A stretch of DNA of 64,000 nucleotides, taken from the NCBI RefSeq assembly GCF_900108335.1, contig NZ_FNVT01000021.1:1-64000 (forward strand). Reading direction: 5' to 3'. The DNA comes from Nonomuraea solani (GTDB taxonomy: Bacteria > Actinomycetota > Actinomycetes > Streptosporangiales > Streptosporangiaceae). The position numbers and the translations under genes were made by a program. How positions within the stretch are numbered: position 1 is the first letter of the stretch; each line of letters opens with the position of its first letter. Positions 1 through 9,597 of this stretch are shown in pieces. The notes under the pieces are model-generated. The model was given only the letters and a program-made list of their open reading frames with translations. It did not search any database and had not been told where the DNA came from.

Positions 1-35
1 ACATAAGCTGACTGAAGTCTGGAAGAGGTAGGTAC

Positions 36-329
36 GTGACGAGGCGTCGTAGGCGGTTCTCGCCGGAGTTCAAGGAAGAAGCCATCCGCATGGTGCTGGA
101 GGGCGATCGGACGGTCGCGTCGGTGGCGCGGGAGTTCGACATCAACGCCAGCACCCTGGGCAGCTGGGTGAACCGGCATCGGATTGTGAGCGCTCAGGAG
201 GAACCGCGGCCGGTCTCCGGGCCGGACCGGGCCAGGATCCGGGAGTTGGAGCGAGAGAACGCCGAGCTGCGCGAGAAGTTGATCTTCCTGAAAAAAGCAG
301 CCGCCTTCTTCGCGGCCGAAACTCGATGA
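36..329 (+). CDS. IS3-family transposase OrfA (HTH protein)
   Basis: The 97-residue protein binds IS ends. It has an N-terminal helix-turn-helix of the HTH_Tnp_1 kind (FSPEFKEEAIRMV...SVAREFDINASTLGSWV) and a C-terminal leucine-rich coiled coil. The GTG start follows a GAAGAGG ribosome site. The last codons contain CTG-AAA-AAA-G (A6 at 291-296), a classic slippery stretch. OrfB lies in the -1 frame, and that frame is open from the A6 run into OrfB, so an OrfAB fusion made by -1 frameshifting is likely. Confidence 0.92.
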   Translation: MTRRRRRFSPEFKEEAIRMVLEGDRTVASVAREFDINASTLGSWVNRHRIVSAQEEPRPVSGPDRARIRELERENAELREKLIFLKKAAAFFAAETR

Positions 330-1210
330 CGCTCGCCATGTACGAGCTCATCGACGCGGAGAAGGCCGACCACAAGATCGCCCGGATGTGCGCCTGGCTG
401 GGCGTGTCCCGCTCGGGCTATTACGAATGGCGCGAGCGGCCGGCCTCGGCTACCACGCAACGCCGCACCCTGCTGGCCGCGCTGGTTGCCGAGATCTTCG
501 CCGACTCGCACGAGACCTACGGTTACCGGCGCGTGCACGCCGCCCTGGGCCGTCGCGGCGAGCACTGCTCGACCGAGCTGGTCCGCGCCCTGATGCGCGA
601 GCAGGGCCTCCTGCCGGCCCAGGTCCGGGCGTTCCGGCCCGCCACCACCGTCCAGGGCGACTTTCGCGGCATTCCCGACCTGGTCGGCCGCGACTTCACC
701 GCTGAGCGGCCGGGCACCAAGCTCGTCGGCGATATCACCTATGTCCGCACCTGGGAGGGCTTCCTCTACCTGGCCACGGTGATCGACTGCCACAGCAAGG
801 CGGTGCTGGGCTGGGCGATGGCCGATCACTACCGCACCGATCTGATCAAGGACGCGATCCGGATGGCCGCCGGCACCGGCCTGCTCCAGCCCGGCGCCGT
901 GTTCCACACCGACCGCGGCTCGAACTACACCTCAGATGAGTTCGGCCGCTACCTGACCGGCCTGAACATCCGCCGCTCGGTCGGCCGCACCGGCGTCTGC
1001 TGGGACAACGCGATGGCCGAGTCGTTCTTCAGCGCGATCAAGAACGAATGGCTGCACCGCTTCGTCTTCACCACCCGAGCCAAGGCGAGACGGCAGGTCA
1101 TCCGCTACATCGAAGGGTTCTACAACCGCCGGCGCCTGCACTCGGCGCTCGGCTACCGGCCGCCCCTGGAGGTACTCAACGAATTCCTCTCAACTCGAAC
1201 AGCCGCATAG
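326..1210 (+). CDS. IS3-family transposase OrfB (DDE integrase)
   Basis: The 294-residue catalytic subunit has an N-terminal HTH_21-like region and an rve integrase core. The DDE triad is visible: Asp in VGDITYVRTWEG, Asp in FHTDRGSNYTS and Glu in DNAMAESFFSAIKNEW. The C-terminus ends with the usual YNRRRLHSALGYRPP motif. It overlaps OrfA by ATGA. Full length and apparently intact, so the element may still be active. Confidence 0.95.
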   Translation: MTLAMYELIDAEKADHKIARMCAWLGVSRSGYYEWRERPASATTQRRTLLAALVAEIFADSHETYGYRRVHAALGRRGEHCSTELVRALMREQGLLPAQVRAFRPATTVQGDFRGIPDLVGRDFTAERPGTKLVGDITYVRTWEGFLYLATVIDCHSKAVLGWAMADHYRTDLIKDAIRMAAGTGLLQPGAVFHTDRGSNYTSDEFGRYLTGLNIRRSVGRTGVCWDNAMAESFFSAIKNEWLHRFVFTTRAKARRQVIRYIEGFYNRRRLHSALGYRPPLEVLNEFLSTRTAA

Positions 1211-1240
1211 GCTACGCCCATAGGACGGCTGTCCGGAATC

Positions 1241-1720
1241 ACCGTGGCCCCTCACACCAGCTGCGACGCGCCATCGCGTCCGTTCTGATGCTGCCCGCTC
1301 CCACCTGAGCTCCAGCCCCACCCCCTGACCCCGACGGACAGACCCCACCGGCCCGTGGACCCGGCATCACCGGCGTGACCGCCGGCCCGGCACCCTGCCC
1401 AGAGACCAAATCGAAGATCAATAAATCACTCAGCCGTCACGCTGGGCGAAGCCACCCAAACCCGTGAATCATCGAGGCTAGTACTCCAGGGCTCATCAGC
1501 GCCTGTGTCGGTTCCTTGGGAGCCAGTCGGCGTGGGTGACCCGATCCACCATCCGCGATATGACCCGCCGTACATGGTTGGGCGGCCAAGGCTGAGGTGA
1601 CAGCAAGCCAAGCCATTCGTCCCATCTATCCCCTTTGCTACATTTAACGCCATTCCATAGTTAAGAGGAAAGCTACTAGGCGTTTAGAAGTTTTTGTAGC
1701 AGAAGCTCTTTTAGTCCGAC
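1241..1720. other. Intergenic region between IS3 and methylase gene
   Basis: About 480 bp without a convincing gene. Short open frames here have no codon bias and no recognisable product. The 3' half is visibly richer in A/T than the surrounding genes, consistent with accessory DNA. No tRNA or inverted-repeat end other than that of the IS was seen. Confidence 0.6.
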
Positions 1721-1748
1721 TTGTCAAATAGGATCAGCCTGTTAGACA
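1721..1748 (+). promoter_or_regulatory. Candidate promoter of the methylase-helicase cassette
   Basis: TTGTCA (1721-1726) is followed after 16 bp by TAGACA (1743-1748), a plausible sigma-70 type -35/-10 pair in an AT-rich stretch about 30 bp upstream of the methylase start. Inferred from sequence only. Confidence 0.35.
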
Positions 1749-1775
1749 ATCCGCGCCTACCGGGGCATACCAGGA

Positions 1776-4700
1776 TTGGTGCTCCTTCGCGTTGGGCGAA
1801 AGGTTGCGGGCGTGATCGCAGATGTCGCGGAGCAGTTTTTAGACGATGTCGATACCCGTGAGCTGCAGTGGAATCAACCGGACGGCGCTCCGCCCGAGCT
1901 GACCACCGAACGACTTCTGTTCGGCAACGGAGACGCACCTCTAGAAGTAGCGATTGCCTATAGCGAGACCGGCACACCCACGACAGAGAACCTCCGTCGC
2001 CTGTGGAAGCTTCGGCATGGGAACCGCCCGTCTCCGGTTCTGCTCGTTGTGCTTTACAGCGACGCCGGCACAACCAAGGCAGCGGCCTGTGGAAACCTCG
2101 GCGACCCGATCACTGAACTAACCGTCGACCAGCTTGGCCGGATCTGCCGAGCCGCGCTCGCTGAACCAGACCGGCACACCGCGCTGCGCACCCTGGATCG
2201 GCTCCTCACCACCGCCAAAGAGCAGCTCACCCCGGGTCTCACCAACCAGGGCCTGTTCGCCACGCACGAACTCCGCAACGGAGTCCCTCGCCGGGCCGAC
2301 TGGTCAGCCGCGGCCGCGGCTGCTCGTCCGCTGCTGGGCCTCAGCGGTCTCTCGCTGATCCAGGCGCTTGGATATGGCACGACCACACGGGGGTCGGCCG
2401 CGCTGCTCCTGACGCATCAAGGCACTTCCCGATCGATTGCAGTTCTACTGGAGCACGACGAGGTCTTCGACCGCCCTTCACCCCGGTTCGGAGCGGTCTC
2501 TCCCGTCTCACACGCGATCTCCGTGGCCGCCCGGGAGAGCCTGCCGTGGGTGATCGTGCTGCGCGGCAACCAGATCCGGCTGCACCCGGTCAACCCCACC
2601 ATCGGCGTCGGCCGAAAGAGCCAGGGCGAGACGTTCACCGAGCTGGATCTGACACTACTTTCCGAGAGCGACGCAGCCTACCTGCACCTGCTCTTCTCGC
2701 CCGAGGCGCTCGGCCCCGAGGGGACGGTCACCGAGATACTGCGCGCCTCCTTGAACTTCGCCGCCGACCTTGGAGGCCGGCTCCGCGAGCGGGTCTACCA
2801 CGATGTCGTACCCGGCCTCGCCGTCGCAGTCGCCCGACAGATGAATGCCACCACCGATGCGAACCTGCAAGAGGCATACCACCGCACTCTGATGATCCTT
2901 TTCCGGCTGCTCTTCGTCGCCTACGCGGAGGACCGTGCTCTGCTGCCCTACGGCCGTAACGACCGCTACGACCGACACGCGATCAAGACCCTCGCCAAGG
3001 ACTTCGCTAACGACCCTGACCAATCGTTCGACCCGTCCGCGACCACCCTATGGGACGACATGCTGTCGGTGTGGAACGCCGTGGACAGTGGCAACAGCGG
3101 CTGGCAGGTGCCCGCCTACAACGGCGGCCTGTTCTCCCGCGATCCGCAGACCAGTCCGTCGGGCGCACTCCTGGCGGCCATGCGCCTGACCGACGCGGAG
3201 TTCGGCCCCGCACTGCACGCTCTGCTGGTGGATACCGGGCCCGACGGTACCCAGGGCCCTGTGGACTTCCGCTCACTGAGCGTTCGCGAATTTGGCACGA
3301 TCTACGAAGGCCTGCTGGAGTCGTCACTGTCGATCGCACCCAACCCACTAACCCTAGACAGGGACGGAGCCTACGTCCCAGCGAATGACAGCGACCATAT
3401 CGAAGTTCTCGCTGGACAGGTCTACTTCCACAATGGCTCCGGGAAGCGTAAGTCGACCGGCTCATACTTCACCAAATCATTCGCGGTGGAGCATCTACTG
3501 AGTACTGCCCTGGAGCCAGCGCTTATCGCTCATCTCGGCCGGGTCCGCGCATTGTTGGAGGCCGGAGACGAGGCCACGGCGGCCGAGCTGTTCTTCGACT
3601 TCCGAGTAGCGGACCTGGCAATGGGATCGGGTCACTTTCTGGTCGCCGCCATTGACCGGATCGAGGCCCGGTTCACCGCGTTCCTTGCCGAGTGCCCCAT
3701 TGCTCCCGTCAGTGACGAGCTAGTCCGACTCTCCCAGGCCGCCCACGATGCCCTCGGCAATCACGCCACTGAGGTGGAGATCGAGACTTCAGCACTCCTG
3801 CGCCGCCAGATCGCACGCCGCTGTATTTACGGCTTGGACCTCAATCTCATGGCGGTTGAGCTAGCCCGTCTGGGCATCTGGATCCATACCTTCGTGCCCG
3901 GCTTGCCCATGTCCTCCCTGGACCACGGGCTGATCGTCGGCAACAGCCTCACCGGCATCGGCACTCTCTCCGAAGCGCTCGAGGTCCTCGAACCGAAATC
4001 GTCTTTCGGGCAGATGTCATTGTATGCCGACAAGATCGAGGACGCTCTCCATACTGCTAGTGAACGGCTCCAACGGGTAGCACGTACCGATGAAGCCAAG
4101 AAGGCGGAGGTACAGAATGCGGCACTCGCCTATCGGCAGGCGCTCATCGATGCCGCCGACGCCAAGCACATCCTTGATGCGGCCGTGGCCGTTCGCCTGG
4201 GACTTCTTCCTCTTCCCCTCGACGCCGACGAGGCCATCGCCTCGATCTCCGGCGATGATGAGCGGGCCCAGGCGATCCGCCAGAAGTTGGACCAGTTTGG
4301 TGTCACCCACCTGCCTTACCAGTTCCCAGAAATCTTCGCGCGCTCCCGTCCCGGGTTCGACGTGATCCTCGGCAACCCGCCATGGGACAAAGTCCGCTGG
4401 GAGGCTGCGCCATTCTGGGCCGGAGTCTTCCCCGGTTTGATGGCCCTGCGGGACAAGGCGCGAGACGCGAAGATTGAAGAGCTCCGAACGATCCATCCAG
4501 TGGAGGCTATTCAGGAGCAGGAGGAGATGGCCCATCGAGCGGTTCTCCAAGAGCTTTTCAAGAAGTCATACACGCTCCGCGGCGGTACGCATCTAGAGCT
4601 CGCACAGCTGATGTTGGAACGCGCTATTAAGCTGCGCCGGGACTCCGGCCACATGGGGCTGGTATTGCCGCGCCAGAGCATGGTCCTAGCGGGATGGAAA

Positions 4701-5798
4701 AAACTCCGTGCGGAGCTGACCGACCGTCATGACCTGCGTATCGTACAGGGCCGTAACCACTCCGAGTGGATCTTCGAGGATGTGGATCCCCGATATGCTG
4801 TGGTGTTCCTCAGCACCTCGCCGACCCACACCCCTGTGACCCGTATCTGGGTTGCCAACAGCCCCGCCGACGTCACCGCCGCGACGGATAAAACGGCGAT
4901 CCTCCTGTCTCAGGACGACATCGCCTCATTCTCTGAGACGCAGGTCATTCCCTGGTTTGCCAACGCCGCCGACCGCCCGGTGTTCGACACTATGCGGCAC
5001 AAGCCCCGGCTGGCATCCGGCAGGGGCTGGATCAAGGCAACACACGACGCGCGCTGGGATTTCCGCGGCAGTGGACCAGACAAGAGCCTAGCGGATCGCC
5101 AAGAGAAGGTGGATTCGTGGAAGATTCTTATGACCGCACACGTCGATCAGTTCTGCTTCGATCCCGACGAGGGATTCAAGCAGTTCGTCGGAGACCTGGA
5201 CGCGCTCGCCGCCAAGCGGCGCGGGGTGGAAAAGCATCAGGGGACGTTTGTCCTGAACGACCAACATCCAATGATCATCGTTCGACACCCGAGCCGCAGC
5301 GACGACTCCCGTACGATCATCGCGACTGCCTTACCGGAGACTGGGCTGCTTCACAACAAGGGCTATATCCACGCCGCTATGCATGGCCCTGCGTCCAATG
5401 CGAGTGAAAGGCTCGCCCTTTTGGGCCTGCTGAATACAGTGGCGGTCGACTGGTGGGCACGCCGTTTCGTCGATCGACACGTCACTGCTCCGGTCATCAA
5501 CCAGATCCCTCTCCCCGGCTGGTCCTCCGAACAGATCGGCGAAGCGGCCCAGATCACGAGTTGCCTGCTCGCCCGTCATGGCTACACCCGCCTGGCCGGT
5601 GGTATCACAGTCACCGATAGTCGGATCGATTCCGAAATGGCGCTGCGCGCACGGTTGGAGCGTCTGGCCCTGGACGGTTATGGCCTCGACCAGCAGGCTC
5701 TTGAACTGATCGCGGCGGACTTCAATGAGACCGGGTTTCCGGTGGACTTGCGTGTGGAACTCGGCGTCGGTCATGTACTGCCCAAAACCAAGCGATGA
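1776..5798 (+). CDS. Eco57I/DrmMI-like N6-adenine DNA methyltransferase
   Basis: A 1340-residue DNA methylase, probably the self-marking subunit of a restriction system. Order of motifs: an N-terminal domain of unknown fold (about 1-330), YNGGLF (about 447), RKSTGSYFTK (about 557, the GSYYTP-like motif before the methylase), SAM-binding motif I DLAMGSGHF (about 612), catalytic motif IV NPPW (about 867) and a C-terminal target-recognition-like region. Length and motif order resemble DISARM class 1 DrmMI and Eco57I-type enzymes more than short type II methylases. The start is uncertain: TTG 1776, GTG 1779 or GTG 1812 (preceded by AAAGG). It ends 14 bp before the helicase gene, so the two are probably co-transcribed. 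No nuclease motif is seen in the protein. Confidence 0.85.
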   Translation: MVLLRVGRKVAGVIADVAEQFLDDVDTRELQWNQPDGAPPELTTERLLFGNGDAPLEVAIAYSETGTPTTENLRRLWKLRHGNRPSPVLLVVLYSDAGTTKAAACGNLGDPITELTVDQLGRICRAALAEPDRHTALRTLDRLLTTAKEQLTPGLTNQGLFATHELRNGVPRRADWSAAAAAARPLLGLSGLSLIQALGYGTTTRGSAALLLTHQGTSRSIAVLLEHDEVFDRPSPRFGAVSPVSHAISVAARESLPWVIVLRGNQIRLHPVNPTIGVGRKSQGETFTELDLTLLSESDAAYLHLLFSPEALGPEGTVTEILRASLNFAADLGGRLRERVYHDVVPGLAVAVARQMNATTDANLQEAYHRTLMILFRLLFVAYAEDRALLPYGRNDRYDRHAIKTLAKDFANDPDQSFDPSATTLWDDMLSVWNAVDSGNSGWQVPAYNGGLFSRDPQTSPSGALLAAMRLTDAEFGPALHALLVDTGPDGTQGPVDFRSLSVREFGTIYEGLLESSLSIAPNPLTLDRDGAYVPANDSDHIEVLAGQVYFHNGSGKRKSTGSYFTKSFAVEHLLSTALEPALIAHLGRVRALLEAGDEATAAELFFDFRVADLAMGSGHFLVAAIDRIEARFTAFLAECPIAPVSDELVRLSQAAHDALGNHATEVEIETSALLRRQIARRCIYGLDLNLMAVELARLGIWIHTFVPGLPMSSLDHGLIVGNSLTGIGTLSEALEVLEPKSSFGQMSLYADKIEDALHTASERLQRVARTDEAKKAEVQNAALAYRQALIDAADAKHILDAAVAVRLGLLPLPLDADEAIASISGDDERAQAIRQKLDQFGVTHLPYQFPEIFARSRPGFDVILGNPPWDKVRWEAAPFWAGVFPGLMALRDKARDAKIEELRTIHPVEAIQEQEEMAHRAVLQELFKKSYTLRGGTHLELAQLMLERAIKLRRDSGHMGLVLPRQSMVLAGWKKLRAELTDRHDLRIVQGRNHSEWIFEDVDPRYAVVFLSTSPTHTPVTRIWVANSPADVTAATDKTAILLSQDDIASFSETQVIPWFANAADRPVFDTMRHKPRLASGRGWIKATHDARWDFRGSGPDKSLADRQEKVDSWKILMTAHVDQFCFDPDEGFKQFVGDLDALAAKRRGVEKHQGTFVLNDQHPMIIVRHPSRSDDSRTIIATALPETGLLHNKGYIHAAMHGPASNASERLALLGLLNTVAVDWWARRFVDRHVTAPVINQIPLPGWSSEQIGEAAQITSCLLARHGYTRLAGGITVTDSRIDSEMALRARLERLALDGYGLDQQALELIAADFNETGFPVDLRVELGVGHVLPKTKR

Positions 5799-5812
5799 TT
5801 TGATCCATCAAC

Positions 5813-8800
5813 ATGCCCGAATTGTCATTGAACAGTGGCCATGCAGAAGCAGCAGCCGAGACAGGAGACGACTCAGTGTCGGTCACACCCTCCGACGACT
5901 TCCGGCCGACGTTCGCCACCAACCACCCTGAGGACGGGCATACGGTCGCCGATGCGATCAACACGCTGCTGGAGGGAATGCGTACACACCTCGTCTCGCT
6001 GCCGCCAGTGTCGATTGCGTCTGCCTACTTCAACCCTGACGGATTCGGACTGCTGGCTGACGAGTTGGAGCAGACCGGACCGGTCCGGCTATTGCTGGGT
6101 GCCGACGCCGACCAGGACCGGCCCAGGATCCGGCCGCTGGCCACCGGGCTGGGCAGGCGGGCCGAACGGGAGGAGGTCAAGCGGGCACTTGAAGGCCACC
6201 AGCGCCGCCTGGAGGAGGATCGCGACCTACTCGGCTTCACCTCGCAGTCCGATGCCGCCGCTCGGCGCCTAGTTGACTGGTTGCGCTCCGGCCGAGTCGA
6301 GGTCCGCCGGTACGAGAAGGGGTTCCTACACGGCAAGGCCTTCATCGTGGACAGCCCAATGCCTGGCGTCATCGCCGGGTCTAGCAACTTCACCTACGCA
6401 GGGCTGGCCCGCAACAAGGAGCTCAACCTCGGCCAGTACCAACCCGGCACAGTGCGCGCAGTACGGGACTGGTTTGAGGAGATGTGGCAGGCGGCCTCAC
6501 CGTACGACCTGGCCAGCCTGTATGAGTCGCGATGGCAGCAGCACCAGCCGTGGGAAGTCTTCCTACGGATGCTGTACGAGCTGTATGGCGCGGAGGTCGA
6601 GCAGGAACAGTCGGCCCGCACGCGTTCTCGGCTCAACCTCACCGGGTTCCAATCCGACGGAGTCTGGCGGGCCCAGCGGATCCTGGATCGGCTCAACGGC
6701 GTGATCGTGGCCGATGAGGTCGGCTTGGGCAAAACCTTCATCGCCGGGGAAATCCTGCACGAGGCGGTGATCACTAACCGGCAGAAGGCGCTCATCGTCG
6801 CACCAGCGACACTCCGCGACTCCACCTGGGGCCCCTTCCTTCGCGACAAGAACCTGCGCGCGGACGTCGTCTCCTACGAGCAGCTGACCAGCGGTCTGCA
6901 GAACGCCGGACAGCTCGGCGCAGCCCTCCAGGATCCTGACGAGTACGCCGTGGTCGTGGTCGACGAAGCACACGCGCTGCGTAACGCCACCACCCAACGG
7001 GCCGAAGCGCTGCGTAGGCTGCTCGCCGGCAGCACCCCGAAACGGCTGGTGATGCTCACCGCGACCCCGGTCAACAACACCCTCTACGACCTGCACAACC
7101 TGATCTCTTACTTCGTCACCAACGACGCGACGTTCGCCGACTCCGGGGTGCCCTCATTAAAGGGGTACTTCGATCGAGCAATGGCGATGAATCCCGACGA
7201 CCTATCGCCTGAGCACCTTTTCGACGTCCTGGACAAGGTAGCCGTTCGGCGTACCAGACGATTCGTCCGAAATCACTATGTCGGGGACCGAGTGGTCATC
7301 AACGGCATCGAGCGTCAGATCAGCTTCCCGACGCCCCGTGTGCACCGAGTCGACTACAACCTCGACGATGCGCTGCCGGGTCTCTTCGACAGGCTCGCCA
7401 CTGCCCTCGGTGACCATCTGAACCACCATGATGACGGCTCGGCGGTCATTCTCGACGCTCCCGGCGAAGTCCTCACCTTGGCACGCTATGTGCCTTCGCG
7501 CTTCCAGCACGGGGAACGCGAGAAACAGTACGAGCAGCAGAACGCCGGACTTCTGCGATCCGCGCTGCTCAAGCGGTTCGAATCATCGGCGTACGCCTTT
7601 CAGCGGACGCTGGACAAGATGATCACGGGTCATGAGGCGTTCCTGTCCGCACTCGATCAGGGGGTGGTTCTTACTGGTGATGCCTTCCGAGAATGGACGT
7701 CCTCCGACAGCGATACCATCGACGACTTCCTCGACGTCCTGGACGATGACATCGATGGCGTGAAGAACGCCGACCAGTTCGACGTACCGGAGCTTCGCGC
7801 CGCCGTCGAGGCCGATCTGACCCTGCTTGCGTCCTTCCGTGACGAAGTGCAGGAACATCAGGCCGGACCCGACCCCAAGGCCGAAGCCCTCATCGAGGAA
7901 CTCGCTGCCATCGCGACGCAGGCGGCCGCAGAAGGAATCACCGAGCAGCAGACCCGGGACAAGCGCAAGGTCCTCGTCTTCTCCTACTACTCCGACACCG
8001 TCGAGCACGTGCACGGCCGGCTACTCGCCGCGATTGAGTCCAATCCACGCCTCGCCTGCTATCGCGGCCGGGTCACCACCGCCTCCGGTCCGGACCGCGC
8101 CGGACGTTCCCAAGTCATCGCCGGATTCGCTCCCCGTACTGCGGGCGGCGGAACCGACGAGGATCTGTTCGATTTGATCATTGCCACCGATGTGTTAGCC
8201 GAAGGCGTCAACCTGCAACAGGCCCGGCACATCGTAAACTACGACCTGCCGTGGAATCCGATGCGGCTCGTCCAGCGGCATGGCCGAATCGACCGGATCG
8301 GCTCCGACCACCAGGAAGTCTTCTTGCGCTGCTTCTTCCCCGACCAGCAGCTTGAGCGTTTTCTCGGCCTGGAAGAGCGCCTGCAGCACAAGCTCAAGCA
8401 GGCGTCCGCCGCCACCGGAGTCGGCGAAGTGCTCCCCGGATTCGTCGGCCGTGAAATCAATCTCACCGAAGCCCGTGAGGAGATCGACCGGCTCCGCCGT
8501 GAGGATGCCGCTCTCTTCGAGACAGGCGGCGCTTCGGCCCTCTCCGGTGAGGAGTATCGGCGTCGGTTGCACGGCCAGCTTGCCATCCCGCATATCCGTG
8601 ATGCTGTGCAGCGCTTGCCCTGGGGAAGCGGTACCGGATTCGTCCGTGTTGGAGGACCTCATCCGGGTTTGGTGTTCTGCGCTCGGATCGGCGATCATCC
8701 CCGGCCTTGGTTCCGATACATCCCCCTCACCGATGATCTCAATGTCACCTATGACGAGTCGGGACGTGTCATCGTCGTGGACGACACTCTGTCTTGCTTG

Positions 8801-9238
8801 TCCGCCGCCGACCCAGGCGGTCCTGAGACCTCGGCTGCACTGACTGACCCGATCTACCAGGCGGCTTTTCCTGCGTGGACGCATGCCAGACGGCACATTC
8901 GCGATTCCTGGATGCATAATGCCGACCCGGCCAACCTCCAGCCCCGCATCCCGAAGGTAATGAGGGACGCCGCTGAGCTGGTTCGGCAGCATGGTATCCA
9001 TCTCGGCGAAGATCAGGACGACCTCATCGGACGTCTCCAAGCGCCTTACAGTCCCCGGATCCTGCGTGACATTCGTGCGGGTCTGGCCCACCCGGGAACC
9101 GCCAAGCAGAGAGTGGATCACCTGGCAGAACTCGCAGATCGGCTCGGTCTGGTTCGCCAGACCGCTCCTGAGCCTCTCCCGCAGATCACCGAAGATGATG
9201 TCCACCTGATGTGCTGGATTGCAATTACTCCTGACTGA
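5813..9238 (+). CDS. PLD-domain / SNF2-family helicase fusion protein
   Basis: An 1141-residue protein combining a putative nuclease and a DNA translocase. The N-terminal phospholipase-D-like domain carries an HKD-type motif HGKAF...GSSNFTYAGL...N (about 172-200). The SNF2 ATPase follows: Walker A DEVGLGKT (about 301), DEAH (about 383), motif III LTATPVNNT (about 413), then a helicase C lobe ending in YDLPWNPMRLVQRHGRIDRIG (split by me here only for reference, about 809-829). The C-terminal 300 residues are not assigned. It directly follows the methylase gene. In DISARM the SNF2 protein (DrmD) and PLD protein (DrmC) are separate; here they are one chain and DrmA/DrmB are absent. Likely restricts unmodified phage or plasmid DNA; this role is inferred. 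Confidence 0.87.
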   Translation: MPELSLNSGHAEAAAETGDDSVSVTPSDDFRPTFATNHPEDGHTVADAINTLLEGMRTHLVSLPPVSIASAYFNPDGFGLLADELEQTGPVRLLLGADADQDRPRIRPLATGLGRRAEREEVKRALEGHQRRLEEDRDLLGFTSQSDAAARRLVDWLRSGRVEVRRYEKGFLHGKAFIVDSPMPGVIAGSSNFTYAGLARNKELNLGQYQPGTVRAVRDWFEEMWQAASPYDLASLYESRWQQHQPWEVFLRMLYELYGAEVEQEQSARTRSRLNLTGFQSDGVWRAQRILDRLNGVIVADEVGLGKTFIAGEILHEAVITNRQKALIVAPATLRDSTWGPFLRDKNLRADVVSYEQLTSGLQNAGQLGAALQDPDEYAVVVVDEAHALRNATTQRAEALRRLLAGSTPKRLVMLTATPVNNTLYDLHNLISYFVTNDATFADSGVPSLKGYFDRAMAMNPDDLSPEHLFDVLDKVAVRRTRRFVRNHYVGDRVVINGIERQISFPTPRVHRVDYNLDDALPGLFDRLATALGDHLNHHDDGSAVILDAPGEVLTLARYVPSRFQHGEREKQYEQQNAGLLRSALLKRFESSAYAFQRTLDKMITGHEAFLSALDQGVVLTGDAFREWTSSDSDTIDDFLDVLDDDIDGVKNADQFDVPELRAAVEADLTLLASFRDEVQEHQAGPDPKAEALIEELAAIATQAAAEGITEQQTRDKRKVLVFSYYSDTVEHVHGRLLAAIESNPRLACYRGRVTTASGPDRAGRSQVIAGFAPRTAGGGTDEDLFDLIIATDVLAEGVNLQQARHIVNYDLPWNPMRLVQRHGRIDRIGSDHQEVFLRCFFPDQQLERFLGLEERLQHKLKQASAATGVGEVLPGFVGREINLTEAREEIDRLRREDAALFETGGASALSGEEYRRRLHGQLAIPHIRDAVQRLPWGSGTGFVRVGGPHPGLVFCARIGDHPRPWFRYIPLTDDLNVTYDESGRVIVVDDTLSCLSAADPGGPETSAALTDPIYQAAFPAWTHARRHIRDSWMHNADPANLQPRIPKVMRDAAELVRQHGIHLGEDQDDLIGRLQAPYSPRILRDIRAGLAHPGTAKQRVDHLAELADRLGLVRQTAPEPLPQITEDDVHLMCWIAITPD

Positions 9239-9597
9239 TCAGCGTGAGACCCGCGGAGTCCGCGAAAGAACTGGTCCTTCCTTCATGCGTGGAGATCTCA
9301 CCTAAAGGGGCAGGTTGCAAGCAAACGGCCATGACGCCGCAACCGGGACATGCCCGGGATGATCAAGCAAGCGATACGATCCGTACGAGGCGTATAGCAG
9401 GTCAGCTCAGGTGATCTGCCTGCTCCACCTCGCTCTCCTACAGCGGGCACCACAGTTTCCAACCTACCTGGGGCAGAGGGTACACGATCTTGATCAGCAG
9501 TTCCGGCCGCCGACAAGCGCGAACATCGTACGAACGGACCTCCAGGCTCACGGAGTTCCGCTCGTTCTCGTTGACGCTCACCGGTTGTGGACCAGTG
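9239..9597. other. Intergenic region, no gene seen
   Basis: About 360 bp between the helicase stop and the convergent membrane-protein gene. Open frames here lack codon bias and no hairpin terminator or repeat stands out. Confidence 0.5.

Larger units (their letters stand above)
1..1240 (+). mobile_element. IS3-family insertion sequence, left end cut by window edge
   Basis: The element holds an OrfA/OrfB pair of the IS3 type. Its right end is taken as CTGTCCGGAATC (1229-1240), because the exact reverse complement GATTCCGGACAG occurs as an outward IS end at 11177. The left terminus lies upstream of base 1; comparison with the 11177 fragment, where ACATAAG follows 18 nt after the end, suggests only about 18 bp are missing. 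No target duplication can be checked. Confidence 0.8.
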
